The notes below the pieces were generated by a model, which ran no database searches, was not told the DNA's origin, and worked only from the letters and a program-made list of their open reading frames with translations. Of a stretch of DNA of 64,000 nucleotides, positions 61,301-64,000 are shown one piece after another; position 1 is the first letter of the stretch, and every line of letters starts with the position of its first letter. The stretch comes from Gemmataceae bacterium. Its GTDB lineage: Bacteria > Planctomycetota > Planctomycetia > Gemmatales > Gemmataceae. Where the stretch lies: positions 27,382 to 91,381 of the forward strand of contig JAKEET010000011.1 of NCBI GenBank assembly GCA_022616435.1, read 5' to 3'. Both the position numbers and the translations under genes were made by a program.

Positions 61301-63251
61301 GCAGCGCCGGAGGGACTTGATTCATTTCGTCCTGGGCCAAGTCATCGCGCCCCTCTTCGAAGCTCTTCGCGGCCAGGGCCATGCTCTTCCCGGCGGAAGC
61401 CGCCTCCGCGTGCTGTCTGGCGAGGCGCTCGGCCTGCTCGGATTTCTTGAGGTCTACGTTGGCGGCCACCTTGGCAGCGATCGCCTGGACGAGGTTGGCG
61501 TTCGCTTTCTTCGTTTCGCGTTCGCGTTCGACGATCGTGGCGTTGGCATCCGACAAGTCTTGGTTGGCGCGCGACAGCAGCAGGTTGGCGACGATCAGAC
61601 TGACGCTGCCCACCACCAGGATGGCGGCGGCGGTGGCGACCAGCGTGCGGTGGCGGCCCGCCCAGCGCCGCAGCTTCAGGGTCGCCGGCTCCGGCCACGC
61701 CCGCACCGGCTCATCGGCGAGCCAGCGCTCCACGTCGTCGGCCAGCTCGTTGGCGCTGGCGTAGCGGTGGCGCGGCTCGCGCGCCATCGCTTTGAGACAG
61801 ATGGCTTCGAGCGCGGGCGCCAGCTCGGGATTGAGCGTATGCGGCCGCGGGAAGTTGCCGCGCTTCACGTCGGCCAGCACGTCGGCGACGGTGGTGCTGC
61901 CGAACGGGAGGGCGCCGGTCAAGATGCAGTAGAGCGTCGCGCCCAGGCTGTAGATGTCGCTGGCGGGGCCGACCAGGTCGAGCCGGCCGGCCGCCTGCTC
62001 GGGGCTCATGAAGGCGGGGGTCCCGAGGGCGATGCCTTCCATGGTGGCGGCGCCGGGGCCGACGCGCAGGGGCGGTTCGTCGGTGATGGAAGCGTGCCGC
62101 GGCGGCGTCGCCGGGGCGCTGACCGGCGCTGCCGGCGCTGCCGGCGCTGCCGGCGCGGCCCAGGATGTGGCTGCTGCGGGTGCGGCTGCTCTGGGCGCGA
62201 CTCCACCCGGCGCGGTCTTCGCGGGCTCGCCCCCTCCGGGCTCGCCGCCTGCAGGGGCGGCAGTTCCCGGGGCGACGTCGTCCGAGGCGGCGTGTTGCGA
62301 CGGCGGCAGCATCTCGTCCGAAGGCGGCAACGGCGCCGCCTGACGCTGCGGACTCGCCGGGCTGCCGGCGGACGCCTGGGACAGCACCTTGGCCAAGCCC
62401 CAATCGACCACCAGCGTCTCGCCGTACTTTCCCAGCAGGATGTTGCCCGGCTTCAGATCGCGATGCAGCACGCCGCGATCGTGTGCGTACTGAATCGCCT
62501 GGCAGACGTTGACGAAGCGGCCGAGCAAGTGGCGCAGGTCGAGCGGCGGCGGCTCGCCGGCCGGCGCCTCCGCCCCGGTTCGCGCCTTGTGATAGCGCTC
62601 GACCGCCGCCATCAGGTCGTCGCCGCGGACCAACCGCATCGCGTAATACGGCCGGCCGTCGCGATAGGTCCCCAGGCTGTAGACCGGCACGATCCCCGGA
62701 TGCTCCAGGCCCCCGGTGATGACCGCCTCGCGCACGAACCGCGCCCGGCTGTTGGGCTCGTGGGCGTGGCTCACCTTGATCTCTTTGAGGGCGACTTCCC
62801 GGCCGAACTCGCTGTCGCGCGCCACCCAGACGCGGCCGACGCCCCCCTCGGCGTGCAGGCGCAGCATCCGGAAGCGCTCGGCCTGGGTGTCGCCCTCCTC
62901 CGGAATGCGCCGCGTGGCCACCAGGTTCTGCAGCGAGGACGGCTGCCTCGCCGGATTCACCGTGACGACAATCTCGCTGATGCTGGCGAGCGCCGCCGCG
63001 CCGTGGTCGAGCGCGGCCAGGCTTCGGTGCGGATCGTTGCCGTGCTTGCGGAGATGGGCCGTCACCAGGGTGTTGAGCAACTCGAAGTGGCTCGCGTCCA
63101 GGTCGCCGCGCTCGCGCAGCAACTCGCCGAGGGGCCGCTCCTGATTGTGCAGCCACGCGGCCATGGCGCTGGCGAGCGCTTCCTTGCTGATGAAGTCCAT
63201 CTGCAGCGCCAGGACGCCGAAAATGAGATACTGATCGGCCGCGCTCGCCAT
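58326..63251 (-). CDS. Membrane Ser/Thr protein kinase with about 17 WD40 repeats
   Basis: About 1641 residues from the ATG at 63251. An N-terminal helical domain (to about 115) is followed by a Hanks-type kinase: G-loop HAEGGVGRVWVA, VALKEIKV Lys, and catalytic loop LHRDLKPGNILL (about 262). The DFG equivalent is VVDWGLAK, then an Ala/Pro/Gly-rich insert of about 110 residues, then GTPAFMSPEQAAG. The kinase domain ends with ASANELADDVERWLADEPV. One membrane span (about 540-560) leads into a coiled coil. Then about 17 WD40 repeats (residues 665-1385; SPDGKLVASGGFDRRVRIWN and similar) and a TPR-like helical tail (EAALAELKAALARPDED). It is the planctomycete kinase-WD40 type: the propellers outside probably sense a partner while the kinase signals inside. 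Confidence 0.88.
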   Translation of the reverse strand: MASAADQYLIFGVLALQMDFISKEALASAMAAWLHNQERPLGELLRERGDLDASHFELLNTLVTAHLRKHGNDPHRSLAALDHGAAALASISEIVVTVNPARQPSSLQNLVATRRIPEEGDTQAERFRMLRLHAEGGVGRVWVARDSEFGREVALKEIKVSHAHEPNSRARFVREAVITGGLEHPGIVPVYSLGTYRDGRPYYAMRLVRGDDLMAAVERYHKARTGAEAPAGEPPPLDLRHLLGRFVNVCQAIQYAHDRGVLHRDLKPGNILLGKYGETLVVDWGLAKVLSQASAGSPASPQRQAAPLPPSDEMLPPSQHAASDDVAPGTAAPAGGEPGGGEPAKTAPGGVAPRAAAPAAATSWAAPAAPAAPAAPVSAPATPPRHASITDEPPLRVGPGAATMEGIALGTPAFMSPEQAAGRLDLVGPASDIYSLGATLYCILTGALPFGSTTVADVLADVKRGNFPRPHTLNPELAPALEAICLKAMAREPRHRYASANELADDVERWLADEPVRAWPEPATLKLRRWAGRHRTLVATAAAILVVGSVSLIVANLLLSRANQDLSDANATIVERERETKKANANLVQAIAAKVAANVDLKKSEQAERLARQHAEAASAGKSMALAAKSFEEGRDDLAQDEMNQVPPALRQTAWGLLMNTFDASRFTLFPGQMAVGSLAFSPDGQLLIGAATDGALIHWHARSGTERLRLPDRYSPAERTCLAVSPDGEVLATACDRALTVTLSRLRTGHVLHTLAGHTDGVACVAFSPDGKLVASGGFDRRVRIWNVQTGEELGLLEGHGGGVRGVAYSADGAFLASASLDKTIKLWKADTGVEVRTLTGHGNEVLCVAISPDGRTLASGSADRSVKLWSMANGKELATLKGHAGRVASVAFSPDGQRLASAGGRGIRLWDATQGQPFAVLRGHQAEVVNLAFRPDGQLLASAATDKTVKLWNARAGEEVGSAPSYADAVAVRPDNTAVASGIGDGVIRVWDPRTYRTLHLLRGHRGAITDLAFHPDGRVLASACTAGSVKLWDSQAGDELRTLPKHKGEGHKGEVVAIAFSRDGRTLASAGGDEIKLWAARSGRDGRSERPLRTLPGQHDVNSIAFSADGRLLAATGSKSTAIKLWDLEGDTEPRELSGHTFIVTSVAFHPRLPILASTSADGTVRLWDAASEQELRTLPHGGHVWTVAFSVDGAVLASGGGDGAIKLWETDTGQELRTLSGHRQRVVDLAFCSDRLISAGADGVTKTWDVRHTQGWRVLRGHQQAIECAAFNPAGDTLATGSRDKTIKLWDVASGVERKTLAGPGRAIEALAYSPDGRLLASAGSDGTVKLWDVRTGHALYTLAASRVQPIVALGFSREGADVYAQGRSGAVLGWRVADGERCEPPPSLRLSPASPVSPDGAVTAIAAGNLAYLVPTGVTPAATGFREWLTRPDALWHEWQAINLEQGNQSFSALVHLGCWLAERTKSPPVAGPAAAIARLADSLPQPLNALGSHLAWEAYGDAPAFVAPDVFAGVIWKSSSLSAPRLVAATGALAAQRPNGAWSRVLHGGALHRAGNHEAALAELKAALARPDEDGAHVCARHFLALVHDALGQGAEAKAWQAKASAPGIAAWNIRLLDRCLRRGADARSGSTFQK

Positions 63252-63394
63252 GGACAGGCTCCGAAAGACAACCGCCAACCGCCATTCTCACCGTCGGCGC
63301 GGGAAACGACAAGGCGGGAGCTCGGAAGTCAGAAAGCCTGGCGAGCCGAACCGGGCAAAGTGAACCTGGCGAGCCGCGCCGCTCGCCGTCCGAC

Positions 63395-63691
63395 CTACCC
63401 GCCCGCGATGGCCCCGACGATCCAGAACGGTTCCTTCCCCGAGGCGATGGCCTCGGGCAGCGGGATGTCCGGCGACTCGTGGGACCAGTCCTCCTCGCAG
63501 GCGAAGAAGCGCAAGAGCGGCCGGCGCTGGTGCGTGACGTGGTCGCGGATCGTGCCTTTGAGCATTGGGTAGCGAGCCTCGAGCGCGTCGAGGATAGCGC
63601 GCGGCGTGACCGGGGCCGCCACGTCGAGGCTCACCTCGCCGTGGACCTGGGCCAGGGTTTGCAGATGGTAGGGAAGGATGACGCGGATCAT
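63395..63691 (-). CDS. MoaD/ThiS-family ubiquitin-like protein
   Basis: 98 residues with a beta-grasp pattern [41 protein letters not shown] and a closing [12 protein letters not shown]. The free Gly-Gly end is what E1-like enzymes adenylate. It differs from the MoaD-like protein at 38.6 kb by longer loops ([27 protein letters not shown]). The next gene downstream in the window is the kinase, while a BNR-repeat protein lies just upstream on the same strand. Planctomycete genomes often keep these two together. Its target pathway is unknown. Confidence 0.8.
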   Translation of the reverse strand: MIRVILPYHLQTLAQVHGEVSLDVAAPVTPRAILDALEARYPMLKGTIRDHVTHQRRPLLRFFACEEDWSHESPDIPLPEAIASGKEPFWIVGAIAGG

Positions 63692-63733
63692 TGTCGAAAG
63701 CGCCTCTTCGACTACGACGCCAAGAGAATGCCA

Positions 63734-63834
63734 GAATCACGAAACACGAAAGCCCGAAATTCACGAAATCAAGGGAATGTCATTATCGAACCCTCGCATT
63801 GTCGAGCTTTCATCCTTTCGTGTTTTCGTGATTC
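63734..63834. repeat. Palindromic repeat GAATCACGAAACACGAAAG
   Basis: Arms 63734-63752 and 63815-63834 are complementary apart from one base bulge, and enclose about 60 bases. It lies between the BNR-repeat gene and the MoaD/ThiS-like gene. Confidence 0.7.
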
Positions 63835-63842
63835 GTCTTATC

Positions 63843-64000
63843 CTACGCCAGCGTCTGCACCTCTACCGACAGCACCGCCGGCAGATCGCGGACGACCGGC
63901 GACCAGTTGTCGCCGCCGTCGGGCGAGCAGTACACCTGGCCGCCGGTGGTGCCGAAGTAGACGCCGCACTGGTCGAGCGTATCGACGGCCATGGCGTCGC
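63843..64000 (-). CDS. C-terminal end of a BNR/sialidase-like repeat protein (start outside the window)
   Basis: The minus strand is open from the window edge to a TAG at 63843-63845, giving about 52 residues: [30 protein letters not shown], then [13 protein letters not shown]. The S-P-D-G-G-D-N-W box is an Asp-box/BNR motif of sialidase-type beta-propellers. Planctomycete proteins of this type (exo-alpha-sialidase or WD40/YVTN-like) commonly end with a D-L-P-x-V-L-S-V-E-V sequence, as seen here. Whether it is an enzyme cannot be judged from the tail. Confidence 0.7.
   Translation of the reverse strand, partial: DAMAVDTLDQCGVYFGTTGGQVYCSPDGGDNWSPVVRDLPAVLSVEVQTLA

Overview
This 64 kb window looks like a chromosome segment of a planctomycete, probably from or near the Gemmataceae. 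The pointers are high GC with codon positions to match, an extracellular protein that starts with an LEDRATPA-type N-terminal motif, a secretin with a hugely extended periplasmic arm, PQQ/WD40 giant proteins, HEAT-repeat exported proteins, a Uma2 nuclease-like protein and prepilin-rich type II secretion genes. I saw no rRNA, tRNA, CRISPR array, intact insertion sequence or replication origin.

Layout. 1-6.0 kb: the start of a polysaccharide pyruvyl transferase-like gene (cut by the window edge), an SdrD/Cna-B-type exported protein, an exported HEAT/proline-rich protein and a probable outer-membrane barrel. 6.0-10.9 kb: an accessory patch with visibly lower GC. It holds a leaderless DUF433/DUF5615 toxin-antitoxin-like pair, two remnants resembling type I restriction R-subunit tails, and a large HEAT-transmembrane-NACHT protein split by one frameshift. 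10.8-14.7 kb: an isolated TssK-TssL-TssM-like cassette related to the type VI secretion membrane complex and baseplate. 15.1-16.1 kb: a bacterial voltage-gated cation channel. 16.2-33.7 kb: a long minus-strand type II secretion/type IV pilus-like operon. In transcription order it holds gspE, F, G, H, I, J, K, a PilM+PilN fusion (GspL role), a PilO/GspM-like protein, a 2139-residue secretin with about 13 N1-like modules, and a small lipoprotein. 34-44.6 kb: an MFS transporter, a neutral-ceramidase-family enzyme, an isocitrate-lyase-superfamily enzyme, a ThiF/MoeB-type E1 and a MoaD-type carrier, a double PQQ-propeller protein with an embedded methyltransferase-like domain, and pxpA plus a pxpC-like gene. 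44.6-52.9 kb: a minus-strand acyl-chain synthesis operon. In transcription order it holds a hotdog dehydratase, KR (FabG), ACP, a second hotdog dehydratase, a KS lacking its catalytic residues, a small unknown protein, an active KS, an alpha/beta hydrolase and a GH3-type acyl-adenylating enzyme. 53-64 kb: Uma2, RidA, carB, a giant Ser/Thr kinase with WD40 propellers, a MoaD/ThiS protein and the end of a BNR-repeat protein.

The most unusual global signal is the density of short palindromic repeats of several unrelated families. They sit between genes and also inside coding sequences: three in-frame insertions in carB, extended prepilin leaders of gspI and gspK, and the N- and C-terminal ends of the pxpC-like gene. 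They also create or abut stop codons (second dehydratase, isocitrate-lyase-like gene). The second candidate for something new is the periplasmic-HEAT/membrane/NACHT protein in the accessory patch. The third is the KS/inactive-KS, two-dehydratase operon linked to a GH3 enzyme.
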